DNA of 6,906 bases, taken from positions 1 to 6,906 of the forward strand of contig SLEW01000213.1 in assembly GCA_007124575.1 (NCBI GenBank). Reading direction: 5' to 3'. The notes beneath the pieces were generated by a model. That model ran no database searches and was not told the origin of the DNA. It was given only the letters and a program-made list of their open reading frames with translations. Below, in pieces: positions 1 to 6,461 of this stretch (the stretch's first letter is position 1; each line of letters starts with the position of its first letter). The DNA comes from Bacteroidales bacterium. Lineage in GTDB: Bacteria > Bacteroidota > Bacteroidia > Bacteroidales > UBA7960. The position numbers were made by a program, and so were the translations under genes.

Positions 1-32
1 ATAATGCGCTTTTTTGGTTTCGTCTTTCTCAT
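1..32 (-). CDS. rpsG: 30S ribosomal protein S7, N-terminal fragment (cut by window edge)
   Basis: On the minus strand an ATG at 32-30 opens a frame that runs off the left edge and reads MRKTKPKKRI, a Lys/Arg-rich start that fits S7 proteins of Bacteroidota. S7 nucleates assembly of the 30S head and contacts 16S rRNA near the decoding site. Only ten full codons are visible, so the call rests on this short match and on position: it begins 32 bases after the rpsL stop on the same strand, the standard rpsL-rpsG order of the str operon. The spacer (33-64) holds no promoter-like element, so co-transcription with rpsL is expected. There is no Shine-Dalgarno sequence, only A-rich sequence before the ATG, as is usual in this phylum. 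fusA would be expected further left, outside the window. Confidence 0.85.
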   Translation of the reverse strand, partial: MRKTKPKKRI

Positions 33-64
33 GACTGATTCAAATTTTGTTCTGCTGGATCAAA

Positions 65-445
65 CTATTTCTTGGCTTTGGGCCTCTTGGTTCCATACTT
101 GGACCTGCGCTGGTTACGTCCTTCAACACCACTGGTGTCAAGTGCCCCACGCACGATGTGATAACGCACACCTGGCAAATCCTTTACCCTGCCACCACGC
201 ATCAGCACGATGGAGTGTTCCTGAAGGTTATGACCTTCTCCGGGAATGTAGGCGTTAACCTCTTTACCATTGGTGAGCCTTACCCTGGCAACCTTGCGCA
301 TGGCAGAATTAGGTTTTTTGGGCGTGGTGGTATATACACGAACGCAAACACCACGACGCTGAGGACAAGCATCCAAAGCCGGTGACTTACTCTTGTAAGT
401 TACCTTTGTACGTCCCTTACGAACCAATTGTTGAATTGTTGGCAT
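65..445 (-). CDS. rpsL: 30S ribosomal protein S12
   Basis: This encodes a complete 126-residue S12 (E. coli has 124), the decoding-centre protein that monitors codon-anticodon pairing and affects translational accuracy. The protein is near-identical to the family over its length: LVRKGR at 7-12, CPQRRGVC at 27-34, TTTPKKPNSA at 39-48, GEGHNLQEHS at 69-78, RGGRVKDLPGVRYH at 83-96 and a basic C-terminus ending KRPKAKK. Lys43 and Lys88, where streptomycin-resistance changes usually fall, are both wild type, so this gene predicts streptomycin sensitivity at the target (inference). Asp89, the residue modified by the methylthiotransferase RimO in E. coli, is present. It is the first visible gene of a str-type operon, followed by rpsG after 32 bases. 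A strong Bacteroidota-type promoter lies about 75 bases upstream. The ATG start matches the family N-terminus exactly. Confidence 0.98.
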   Translation of the reverse strand: MPTIQQLVRKGRTKVTYKSKSPALDACPQRRGVCVRVYTTTPKKPNSAMRKVARVRLTNGKEVNAYIPGEGHNLQEHSIVLMRGGRVKDLPGVRYHIVRGALDTSGVEGRNQRRSKYGTKRPKAKK

Positions 446-518
446 ACTCGATTCTTGATTAAGATAAAAACTTCGTTTCTACTCTGTTAAATACACTACT
501 TTCCATTTTTTGGGAGTG

Positions 519-548
519 CAAAGGTAGAAGTTATTTTTTGAAAACCAA
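519..548 (-). promoter_or_regulatory. Probable promoter of the rpsL operon (proximal)
   Basis: Read on the minus strand, TACCTTTG (526-519) matches the Bacteroidota -7 consensus TAnnTTTG exactly. A TTG (548-546) lies 19 bases upstream of it, fitting the -33 element and its usual spacing. Transcription would start near 513, leaving a leader of about 68 nt before the rpsL ATG. This is the best-formed promoter in the window, with both boxes present. Confidence 0.72.
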
Positions 549-553
549 TACCT

Positions 554-583
554 CCGGACAAATAATTTTTAAAATTTGTCTGG
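554..583. other. Inverted repeat (hairpin) upstream of rpsL
   Basis: The arms CCGGACAAAT (554-563) and ATTTGTCTGG (574-583) pair over ten bases with one G-T wobble around a ten-base A/T loop. No T-run follows directly on either strand, so it is not a standard intrinsic terminator. It lies just upstream of the proximal rpsL promoter and inside the leader of any transcript from the distal one. It could be an operator, an RNA structure or a weak terminator; the sequence does not decide. Confidence 0.45.
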
Positions 584-650
584 TGCCGTCAAGCCCTGTT
601 TTTGGCTTTCAGACAAAAAAGAAGAGCATCACACCCAAAATTTAAGGGCA

Positions 651-658
651 CAAAGGTA
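651..658 (-). promoter_or_regulatory. Candidate distal -7 element upstream of rpsL
   Basis: On the minus strand TACCTTTG is a second exact match to TAnnTTTG, with the same eight bases as the proximal promoter. It sits just downstream of the likely terminator of the hydrolase gene. No TTG is found at the expected -33 distance, so it is weaker. If used, it would give rpsL a leader of about 200 nt that includes the 554-583 hairpin. Confidence 0.4.
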
Positions 659-681
659 CAATGTTTTCTGGAAATTTTAAG

Positions 682-709
682 AAAAAAAGGTTTGAGCTTA
701 AGCCAGACC
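682..709 (-). terminator. Likely intrinsic terminator of the S9-like hydrolase gene
   Basis: On the minus strand, 16 bases after the hydrolase stop codon, an imperfect stem-loop (709-689; outer pairs GGT/ACC, then TG/CA, inner GC/GC around a TTAA loop, with one mismatch and one bulge) is followed directly by seven T residues (688-682). The stem is modest, but position, strand and T-run all fit termination of this gene before the rpsL promoters. Confidence 0.5.
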
Positions 710-724
710 CAATTAACGTGGTTT

Positions 725-1849
725 TTAGTAACGATAAGCCGCTCTCTCCATCTCTCCCACATTATTGAAAGGCCTCGGCGGGTTAAGATGCTGCTCCAGG
801 AACTGATATATCTCAAAACGGATATCCCTGCCCTGCCGGTGATCCATGCGGTCAAAAGAATGACCTCCGGGGATTTCCTCATATATTCTGTATTCAAAAT
901 CTTTGCCTTGTGCTTTCAAGGTGTTGATGAGGTTTTCCACTTCCAGTACATGCACATCCTCGTCAATGGTATTTGTATGGATAAGAAGCGGCACATCCAG
1001 TTTATGGGCATGATATACGGGCGAGCGCCTCCTGTATTCTTCAATATTCTCGTGCACAGCCTCACCGATATGATGATCGGCAGCAAACCAGTCCATCTCA
1101 TAAGCCGGACGTTTATAACCCATGCGGGCTACCAGATCACTGACCGGAACGCCTGCAAACACAGCCTGGAAGTCATCAGGATGCTCGAAGGCATTCATCA
1201 GGGAGATCATCCCGCCATGACTCCATCCGATAAGGCCTACACGCCGGGGATCTACAATATCATAGTTCTCCAGCATCAGGTTCTTGCTTTCATAAACATC
1301 ATCATTCTCAAGTCCGCCATAATCTATAAGCTGGTGGGTGAGCTTACCATAGCCTGTGCTCCCGCGGTACTCAGGAGCCACAACAATGTATTGCTGTGCC
1401 ATCAGCTCCCTGATAATATGAGTGTAATAGGTGTTGAAGTCACCATGAACACCTCCGTGCGGAAATACAAGCAAAGGATATTCTTTTGAAGGATCAATGT
1501 CTTTCGGAATAAATACATACGTCCAGAACTTGATAGGATTTTTTTCTCTCAGGGTGGTGGCGTCCTCGTGACCACGCGGAGGCGGCCCGGCAAGGAAAAG
1601 CTTATCGATGTATGCCACATCACCAACCACTTTATGCCACATCACATCATCAATGGCTTTTTCCAGGATATCAAAACGGTAACGCAGGTCGCGCAGCTCT
1701 TCCAGCATCTCCTGCTGATTTTCCAGCAACTTCTCATTGGGAACCTGGGCACTTAGACCGCTTCCCATGTTACATATATATAATGTCAAACTCAACGTAA
1801 AAATATAAGGCAACAAGCGTTTCATAAGTAATGGTTTTTTGGGATTCAT
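725..1849 (-). CDS. Exported S9/prolyl-oligopeptidase-like alpha/beta hydrolase
   Basis: This is a serine hydrolase with the prolyl-oligopeptidase-type (S9) catalytic fold. The 374-residue frame begins with a signal peptide (charged MKR at 9-11, hydrophobic stretch 12-25, likely cleavage after LSA at 32-34), so the enzyme is exported. Met9 (base 1825) gives a more typical signal peptide and may be the true start, yielding 366 residues. Residues 38-68 look like a short coiled coil. The hydrolase core has HGG at 131-133 (oxyanion region), PEYRGSTGYG at 159-168, the nucleophile in GWSHGG (Ser210), the acid in the DEDV segment (Asp296) and the base in GGHSF (His330), so the triad is complete. There is no beta-propeller as in full S9 peptidases, so the substrate may be a peptide or an ester; I cannot say which. 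It is monocistronic, divergent from the helicase gene, and followed by a likely terminator. Confidence 0.88.
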   Translation of the reverse strand: MNPKKPLLMKRLLPYIFTLSLTLYICNMGSGLSAQVPNEKLLENQQEMLEELRDLRYRFDILEKAIDDVMWHKVVGDVAYIDKLFLAGPPPRGHEDATTLREKNPIKFWTYVFIPKDIDPSKEYPLLVFPHGGVHGDFNTYYTHIIRELMAQQYIVVAPEYRGSTGYGKLTHQLIDYGGLENDDVYESKNLMLENYDIVDPRRVGLIGWSHGGMISLMNAFEHPDDFQAVFAGVPVSDLVARMGYKRPAYEMDWFAADHHIGEAVHENIEEYRRRSPVYHAHKLDVPLLIHTNTIDEDVHVLEVENLINTLKAQGKDFEYRIYEEIPGGHSFDRMDHRQGRDIRFEIYQFLEQHLNPPRPFNNVGEMERAAYRY

Positions 1850-1871
1850 GAATGATGTTTTTTTCAGCTTT

Positions 1872-1879
1872 CAAATATA
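1872..1879 (-). promoter_or_regulatory. Candidate -7 promoter element for the hydrolase gene
   Basis: On the minus strand TATATTTG fits TAnnTTTG exactly. Transcription would start near 1866, 17 bases before the upstream ATG at 1849 and about 41 before the ATG at 1825. The second spacing matches the leaders of the other genes here and supports the Met9 start. No clear -33 TTG is seen. Confidence 0.5.
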
Positions 1880-1939
1880 ACAAACAAATTGCGTCTGGTG
1901 TAATTTTGGTTTTACGTTCTGCCATTGGCGCTCAAGCAT

Positions 1940-1967
1940 TCTGCGTTCTGCGCTCTGCGTTCTCGCA
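1940..1967. repeat. 7-bp tandem repeat in the divergent intergenic region
   Basis: Four consecutive heptamers, TCTGCGT, TCTGCGC, TCTGCGT and TCTCGCA, lie between the divergent hydrolase and helicase genes. A further TTCTGCC occurs upstream at 1917-1923. The array lies directly before the helicase -7 box and covers the place where its -33 element should be. The bases here are unlike the AT-rich flanks. It may be a slippage-prone microsatellite or one copy of a dispersed genomic repeat. Confidence 0.7.
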
Positions 1968-1977
1968 AGAAAATACT

Positions 1978-1985
1978 TATCTTTG
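1978..1985 (+). promoter_or_regulatory. Probable -7 promoter element of the helicase gene
   Basis: TATCTTTG is an exact match to the Bacteroidota -7 consensus. Transcription would begin near 1990, about 40 nt before the ATG at 2030. This argues against the in-frame ATG at 1925, which lies upstream of the promoter. No TTG is found at the -33 distance, where the heptamer repeat sits instead. The 12-base string TTATCTTTGCAT here recurs before the DUF4290 gene. Confidence 0.62.
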
Positions 1986-2029
1986 CATGCTTCAACAACA
2001 CACAAACAAGCACTGCATACACATCATAT

Positions 2030-4339
2030 ATGGTTGATTTCCTGAAAGATCTGAACAAACCGCAGCAGCAGGCCGTGAAAACCACAGAAGGACCTGTAAT
2101 GGTCATCGCAGGTGCCGGAAGCGGCAAAACCAGGGTGCTGACCTACCGGGTGGCCTACCTCCTGAGTAAGGGCGTACCCCCGTTTCGCATTCTTGCACTC
2201 ACCTTCACCAACAAAGCGGCACGCGAGATGCGCGAAAGAATTGCCACCCTGGTAGATCCCTCAAGTGCCAAAGGCCTCTGGATGGGAACCTTCCACAGCA
2301 TTTTTGCCCGGATCCTCCGCGCTGAAGCCGACAAGCTGAACTACCCGTCTCAGTTCACCATCTATGACACCGATGACTCCAAAAGGGTTATAAGAAAAAT
2401 AGTAAAAGAACAAAACCTGGACGACAAAACATACGCAGCCGGTTTTGTGTTAAACCGCATCTCCAATGCAAAAAATAACCTGATCTCTGCCACCGACTAT
2501 AACGAAGATGTGGAAATACAAAGCCATGACAGGCAGTCGCAGAAGCCAAAGCTTGGCCTTGTCTACAGCCTCTATCAACAGAAGCTGCAAAGGGCATCGG
2601 CCATGGATTTTGATGATTTGCTGTTCAATACCAACGTGTTGCTTCGCGATTTCCCGGATGTGCTTTATAAATACCAGCAACGCTTTCATTATATCCTGGT
2701 GGATGAGTACCAGGATACCAACTTTTCGCAATATCTGATCGTAAAAAAACTGGCTGCAAATAATGAAAACCTCTGTGTGGTGGGTGACGACGCCCAGAGC
2801 ATCTATGCTTTCAGAGGTGCCAACATCCAGAACATCCTGAACTTTAAAAACGACTACCCGGATCTGCATCAGTTTAAGCTTGAACAGAATTATCGCTCCA
2901 CCAGGCACATTGTGTCTGCTGCCAATAGTCTGATCGCCCACAACAAAAGGCAGATCCATAAGGAAATATGGACCAGCAACGAAGGCGGTGAAAAGATACA
3001 CCTGATGCAAACGGCAAATGAGGGCGATGAAGCTTACTGGGTCGGCAACCAGATTTTCAGCATCCTACAGCAACAACAACTTCCCAACAGCGATTTTGCT
3101 GTCCTGTATCGCACCAACGCCCAGTCACGCGCCATGGAGGAAGCCCTGCGCAGGATGAACATCCCTTACAGGATCTTTGGCAGTGTATCTTTTTACCAGC
3201 GCAAGGAGATCAAAGATCTGCTGGCCTATTTCCGCCTGGTCATCAACCCGGTGGATGAAGATGCGCTGCTGCGGGTGATCAACTTTCCGGCACGTGGTAT
3301 AGGGGCCACTACGGTAAACCGCCTTGTGGCAGCGGCCAACGACCTCAACAAGCCCCTGTGGGATGTAGCCTCCGATCCGGCGGCACATCAGGTTCAACTC
3401 AACAGCGGCATCACCAGAAAACTGTCTGAGTTCATTACCATGGTCAAAAGCTTCTCAGCAAGACTTTTTAAGATCAATGCCTTTGAGATGGGTGAACTGA
3501 TCGTCAACAAATCGGGCATCCGGAAGCTCTATTTTGAAGATGGCAGCCCGGAAAGCCTGAACAGGCGCGACAACATTGAAGAGCTCCTCTCAGGCCTGAA
3601 AGACTTTGTCAGCTCAGATGCGGAGCTGGAAGAGAATGGAGGACTGCGCACACTGGATGAGTTCATGCAGGACATTGCCCTGCTCACGGATGCGGATACC
3701 CGGGACGACAACCCCCAGGATACAAACAAAGTGTCGCTGATGACTATTCATGCGGCCAAAGGGCTGGAGTTCCCTTACGTGTTCATAACCGGTGTGGAGG
3801 AAAACCTTTTCCCATCACAGCTTTCCATTAACAGCCAGGAAGAACTCGAGGAAGAGAGAAGACTTTTTTACGTAGCCATCACACGTGCCATGAGACAGGC
3901 AACCATCACCTGGGCAGAAACAAGGTTCAGGTATGGCAACTTTAACCTTTGTGAACCCAGCCGTTTCATAGACGAGCTGGATCCGGATTACGTACACTAC
4001 CTGTCAGCTCCGGGGCGCCAGAGACTGAAAGCCAGCCAGGCAGAAAGCTTCACCCAGAGCCGCCAGCGCTTTAAAAAGATCACCGGGACATTTGACAAGG
4101 AAGTAAAAGAGGAAAAAGAAGCCGGAGCAAAACCCGCGCAGGACGACCAGGATGGTTTTGCCATCCTCGACCCCTCCATGATACATGTTGATATGGAGGT
4201 CAAACACCAGCGCTTCGGAAAAGGAAAGATCATAGCCCTGGAAGGAGCCGGTAAAAGCGCCAAAGCCACTGTAATGTTTGCAGGTGCTGGCAAAAAACAG
4301 CTGCTGCTGAAGTTTGCCAGATTGAAAATATTGGAATAA
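2030..4339 (+). CDS. uvrD: UvrD/PcrA-type superfamily 1A DNA helicase
   Basis: This is a 3'-5' ATP-dependent DNA helicase of the UvrD/Rep/PcrA family, which acts in excision and mismatch repair and in removing proteins or RNA polymerase from DNA. All helicase motifs are present in the 769-residue product: Q motif near LNKPQQQAV (8-16), Walker A AGAGSGKT (27-34), TFTNKAA (58-64), GTFHS (86-90), Walker B VDEYQDT (224-230), motif III GDDAQSIYAFRG (252-263), motif IV QNYRST (286-291), motif V TIHAAKGLE (572-580) and motif VI EERRLFYVAITRA (608-620). The C-terminus (about 720-769, with VKHQRFGKG) is the Tudor-like domain that in PcrA binds RNA polymerase, which favours a PcrA-like role. The frame is open from an ATG at 1925, but family alignment and the promoter at 1978-1985 put the start at 2030. 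No catalytic residue is missing. Length is typical (E. coli UvrD 720). Confidence 0.96.
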   Translation: MVDFLKDLNKPQQQAVKTTEGPVMVIAGAGSGKTRVLTYRVAYLLSKGVPPFRILALTFTNKAAREMRERIATLVDPSSAKGLWMGTFHSIFARILRAEADKLNYPSQFTIYDTDDSKRVIRKIVKEQNLDDKTYAAGFVLNRISNAKNNLISATDYNEDVEIQSHDRQSQKPKLGLVYSLYQQKLQRASAMDFDDLLFNTNVLLRDFPDVLYKYQQRFHYILVDEYQDTNFSQYLIVKKLAANNENLCVVGDDAQSIYAFRGANIQNILNFKNDYPDLHQFKLEQNYRSTRHIVSAANSLIAHNKRQIHKEIWTSNEGGEKIHLMQTANEGDEAYWVGNQIFSILQQQQLPNSDFAVLYRTNAQSRAMEEALRRMNIPYRIFGSVSFYQRKEIKDLLAYFRLVINPVDEDALLRVINFPARGIGATTVNRLVAAANDLNKPLWDVASDPAAHQVQLNSGITRKLSEFITMVKSFSARLFKINAFEMGELIVNKSGIRKLYFEDGSPESLNRRDNIEELLSGLKDFVSSDAELEENGGLRTLDEFMQDIALLTDADTRDDNPQDTNKVSLMTIHAAKGLEFPYVFITGVEENLFPSQLSINSQEELEEERRLFYVAITRAMRQATITWAETRFRYGNFNLCEPSRFIDELDPDYVHYLSAPGRQRLKASQAESFTQSRQRFKKITGTFDKEVKEEKEAGAKPAQDDQDGFAILDPSMIHVDMEVKHQRFGKGKIIALEGAGKSAKATVMFAGAGKKQLLLKFARLKILE

Positions 4340-4345
4340 AGAGAC

Positions 4346-4375
4346 TTAGGCATATCATTAAATTCATTATCTTTG
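4346..4375 (+). promoter_or_regulatory. Probable promoter of the DUF4290 gene
   Basis: TATCTTTG (4368-4375) matches TAnnTTTG exactly. A TTA at 4346-4348, one base off the -33 TTG, sits 19 bases upstream. Transcription would start near 4382, about 40 nt before the ATG at 4422. The promoter begins only seven bases after the helicase stop, so the gene can be expressed apart from the helicase gene. Confidence 0.6.
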
Positions 4376-4421
4376 CATAAAAATCTATCCTTCAGTATAA
4401 TCCCGGATTAAAAAACATAAT

Positions 4422-5045
4422 ATGGAGTATAACAGCTCAAGAGACAAAATGGTTATTTCGGAATATGGACGAAATATCCATAAGATGATCGACCATATCA
4501 AGTCAGTAAAAGACCGTGACAAACGCAACCAGCTTGCCCGGGCCACCATTAATGTAATGGGGCAACTAAACCCCCATCTTCGCGATGTAAATGATTTTAA
4601 ACATAAACTGTGGGACCACCTTTTCATCATGGCTGACTTTGACCTTGATGTAGACAGTCCTTACCCGCTTCCATCAAAGGAAACCCTTACGAGGAAACCG
4701 GAACCACTCAAATATGCCACCAACAATGTGACTTTCAAGCATTATGGCCGGCACATCGAAAGGATGATCGAGAAAGCCTGTGAGCTGGAAGACGGGTTTA
4801 TGAAAGACACCCTGATAAAACTCATCGCCAACCACCTCAAAAAGTCATACCTTACCTGGAACAGGGATGACGTGACGGATGAGGAAATCGCAGAACACCT
4901 TTCCATTATGTCTGATGGCAAGCTGAACCTGGAAGATAACATAAAGCTTAACCAGACCAGTGATATCTTAGCCAAAAACAAGAAGAAAAAATACCAGGGG
5001 CGACAGTCAGGCAAGAACTACGGTCCTAAAGGCCGGAAGCATTAA
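4422..5045 (+). CDS. DUF4290 family protein, function unknown
   Basis: The 207-residue product begins MEYNSSRDKMVISEYGRNI, which I recognise as the start of the DUF4290 family, known to me only from Bacteroidota and often next to murA. No enzyme motif, signal peptide or membrane segment is visible, so it is probably cytoplasmic and mostly helical. Two halves resemble each other at a constant offset of 93 residues: YGRNIHKMI (15-23) with YGRHIERMI (108-116), Asn44 with Asn137, and HLFIMAD (66-72) with HLSIMSD (159-165). A Pro-rich linker (about 79-95) separates them. The C-terminal 22 residues (186-207) are strongly basic, including KKKK at 187-190 and GPKGRKH at the end, and are likely disordered; binding to RNA or another nucleic acid is possible but is inference. 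It has its own likely promoter and lies 105 bases before murA. Confidence 0.85.
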   Translation: MEYNSSRDKMVISEYGRNIHKMIDHIKSVKDRDKRNQLARATINVMGQLNPHLRDVNDFKHKLWDHLFIMADFDLDVDSPYPLPSKETLTRKPEPLKYATNNVTFKHYGRHIERMIEKACELEDGFMKDTLIKLIANHLKKSYLTWNRDDVTDEEIAEHLSIMSDGKLNLEDNIKLNQTSDILAKNKKKKYQGRQSGKNYGPKGRKH

Positions 5046-5087
5046 TACAGGCCAGCCTTGCATCCCTGATTTATCTTGATTACCCTA

Positions 5088-5108
5088 CGTCCGGACAGCA
5101 GTCTGGCG
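5088..5108 (+). other. Hairpin between the DUF4290 gene and murA
   Basis: The arms CCGGAC (5091-5096) and GTCTGG (5101-5106) close an AGCA loop with one G-T wobble. Two more C-G pairs outside extend the stem past a single bulged T. A run of six T residues occurs at 5118-5123, about ten bases after the stem, too far for a classical terminator. It could be a partial terminator, an attenuator or a processing site that separates DUF4290 from murA expression. I see no well-formed TAnnTTTG promoter for murA in this gap. Confidence 0.4.
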
Positions 5109-5150
5109 ATTGACATATTTTTTGATATCCGTATACAAAACATTCGGCTT

Positions 5151-6455
5151 ATGGGATCATTTGAAATCCATGGAGGACAGCAGCTCCAAGGCGAAATCCA
5201 TCCACAGGGAGCAAAAAATGAAGCGCTGCAGATATTGTGCGCCACCCTGCTCACGAACAAAGAGATCATTATAGACAACATCCCCCGCATCCGGGATGTG
5301 TTAAAGCTAATTGACCTGCTGGAAGACTTCGGCGTAGAAGTTAAGCAGCTGAGCGACCACAAATATTCTTTTTGTGCCAGTAACATTAACCTTGATCTGC
5401 TGCAGGATGATGTATTCAGGTCAAAGGTGGCACAACTGCGGGGTTCGGTCATGATTGTAGGCCCGCTGCTTGCACGCTTTGGCAAGGCATCTATTCCGAA
5501 ACCCGGAGGGGATAAAATCGGACGTCGCAGGCTCGACACGCATTTTATCGGACTGGAAAAGCTAGGCGCCAGGTTTCATTATGACAAGGATGAATCCTTT
5601 TACCAAATCGAAGGCAAGGGGCTTACGGGCTGCGACATGTTGCTCGACGAAGCCTCGGTAACGGGAACGGCCAACATCATCATGGCAGCCACGCTTGCAA
5701 AAGGAAAGACCACAATTTATAATGCTGCCTGCGAACCCTATATCCAACAGCTCTGCCACATGCTCAACAGGATGGGTGCCAATATTTCAGGGATCGGCTC
5801 CAACCTTCTCACCATACAGGGCGTGGAAGGTCTTACGGGATGCAGGCACCGCATGTTGCCCGACATGATTGAAATAGGCAGTTTTATTGCCATGGCTGCC
5901 ATGACACGCTCAGAGGTGGTTATCCGTAATGTGGGGTACGAACACCTGGGCATTATTCCTGAGGTGTTCCGTAAGCTGGGTGTGGTGATGGAGCGCCGTA
6001 ACGATGACCTGTTCATCCCGGCACAGAACAGCTATGAGGTAGACACCTATATCGACGGCAGTATCCTATCCATCAGCGATGCACCCTGGCCAGGATTCTC
6101 TCCCGACCTTTTAAGCGTGATCCTGGTACTGGCCACCCAGGCCAAAGGCAGCGTACTGGTGCATCAAAAAATGTTCGAAAGCAGACTGTTCTTTGTCGAC
6201 AAGCTCATCGACATGGGCGCACAGATCATCCTGTGCGACCCCCACCGTGCCACAGTGATCGGCCTGGATCGAAAATATCCGCTTAAACCCCTGGAAATGA
6301 CCTCACCCGACATCAGGGCAGGTGTTGCCCTGCTCATCGCAGCCCTCAGCGCCGAAGGCAAAAGCACCATTCATAACATAGAACAGATTGACAGAGGTTA
6401 CCAGTTTCTGGATACCCGCCTGCAAAAACTGGGGGCACAAATTAAAAGACTTTAG
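5151..6455 (+). CDS. murA: UDP-N-acetylglucosamine 1-carboxyvinyltransferase (MurA), Asp-type
   Basis: MurA transfers enolpyruvate from PEP to UDP-GlcNAc, the first committed step of peptidoglycan synthesis, in the cytoplasm. The 434-residue product (E. coli 419) has the two-domain EPSP-synthase-like fold. Visible active-site residues are Lys22-Asn23 in GAKNEAL, Arg97 in QLRGS, Arg126 in GRRRLD, Asp319 in FSPDL, Arg389 in PDIRAG and Arg415 in DRGYQ, matching E. coli Lys22, Arg91, Arg120, Asp305, Arg371 and Arg397. In the mobile loop PKPGGDKIG (116-124) the E. coli catalytic Cys115 is replaced by Asp121 (codon GAT 5511-5513). Asp-type MurA enzymes are active but are not alkylated by fosfomycin. 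The frame is open from an ATG at 5076, but the conserved N-terminus FEIHGGQQLQGEI begins at 5151. Transcription may be shared with the DUF4290 gene, since no clear promoter lies between. Confidence 0.97.
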   Translation: MGSFEIHGGQQLQGEIHPQGAKNEALQILCATLLTNKEIIIDNIPRIRDVLKLIDLLEDFGVEVKQLSDHKYSFCASNINLDLLQDDVFRSKVAQLRGSVMIVGPLLARFGKASIPKPGGDKIGRRRLDTHFIGLEKLGARFHYDKDESFYQIEGKGLTGCDMLLDEASVTGTANIIMAATLAKGKTTIYNAACEPYIQQLCHMLNRMGANISGIGSNLLTIQGVEGLTGCRHRMLPDMIEIGSFIAMAAMTRSEVVIRNVGYEHLGIIPEVFRKLGVVMERRNDDLFIPAQNSYEVDTYIDGSILSISDAPWPGFSPDLLSVILVLATQAKGSVLVHQKMFESRLFFVDKLIDMGAQIILCDPHRATVIGLDRKYPLKPLEMTSPDIRAGVALLIAALSAEGKSTIHNIEQIDRGYQFLDTRLQKLGAQIKRL

Positions 6456-6461
6456 ACTGAC

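Noticed and set aside
65..445. Streptomycin-resistance substitutions in S12
   Set aside because: Lys43, Lys88, Pro91 and their neighbours are all wild type.
602..1489. Plus-strand open frame of 295 residues opposite the hydrolase gene
   Set aside because: It lies antisense to a well-supported S9-like gene with signal peptide and complete triad, shows no recognisable domain, and begins across that gene's terminator region.
1925..2029. 35-residue N-terminal extension of the helicase
   Set aside because: The extension is translated through the heptamer repeat and the -7 promoter box, has no counterpart in UvrD/PcrA proteins, and the family start aligns with the ATG at 2030.
2450..3010. Minus-strand open frame of 186 residues inside the helicase gene
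   Set aside because: The opposite strand encodes conserved helicase motifs II and III over this stretch, and the antisense product has no family resemblance or promoter.
5116..5124. Possible -7 element TATTTTTTG before murA
   Set aside because: The spacing between TA and TTTG is three bases, not two, and no -33 TTG is found upstream.
5076..5150. 25-residue N-terminal extension of MurA
   Set aside because: It covers the intergenic hairpin, and MurA proteins begin with the FxIxGG segment that starts at 5151.
5042..5539. Minus-strand open frame of 165 residues over the start of murA
   Set aside because: It is antisense to the conserved MurA N-terminal domain, is Ser/Arg-rich in the manner of shadow frames, and shows no recognisable motif.
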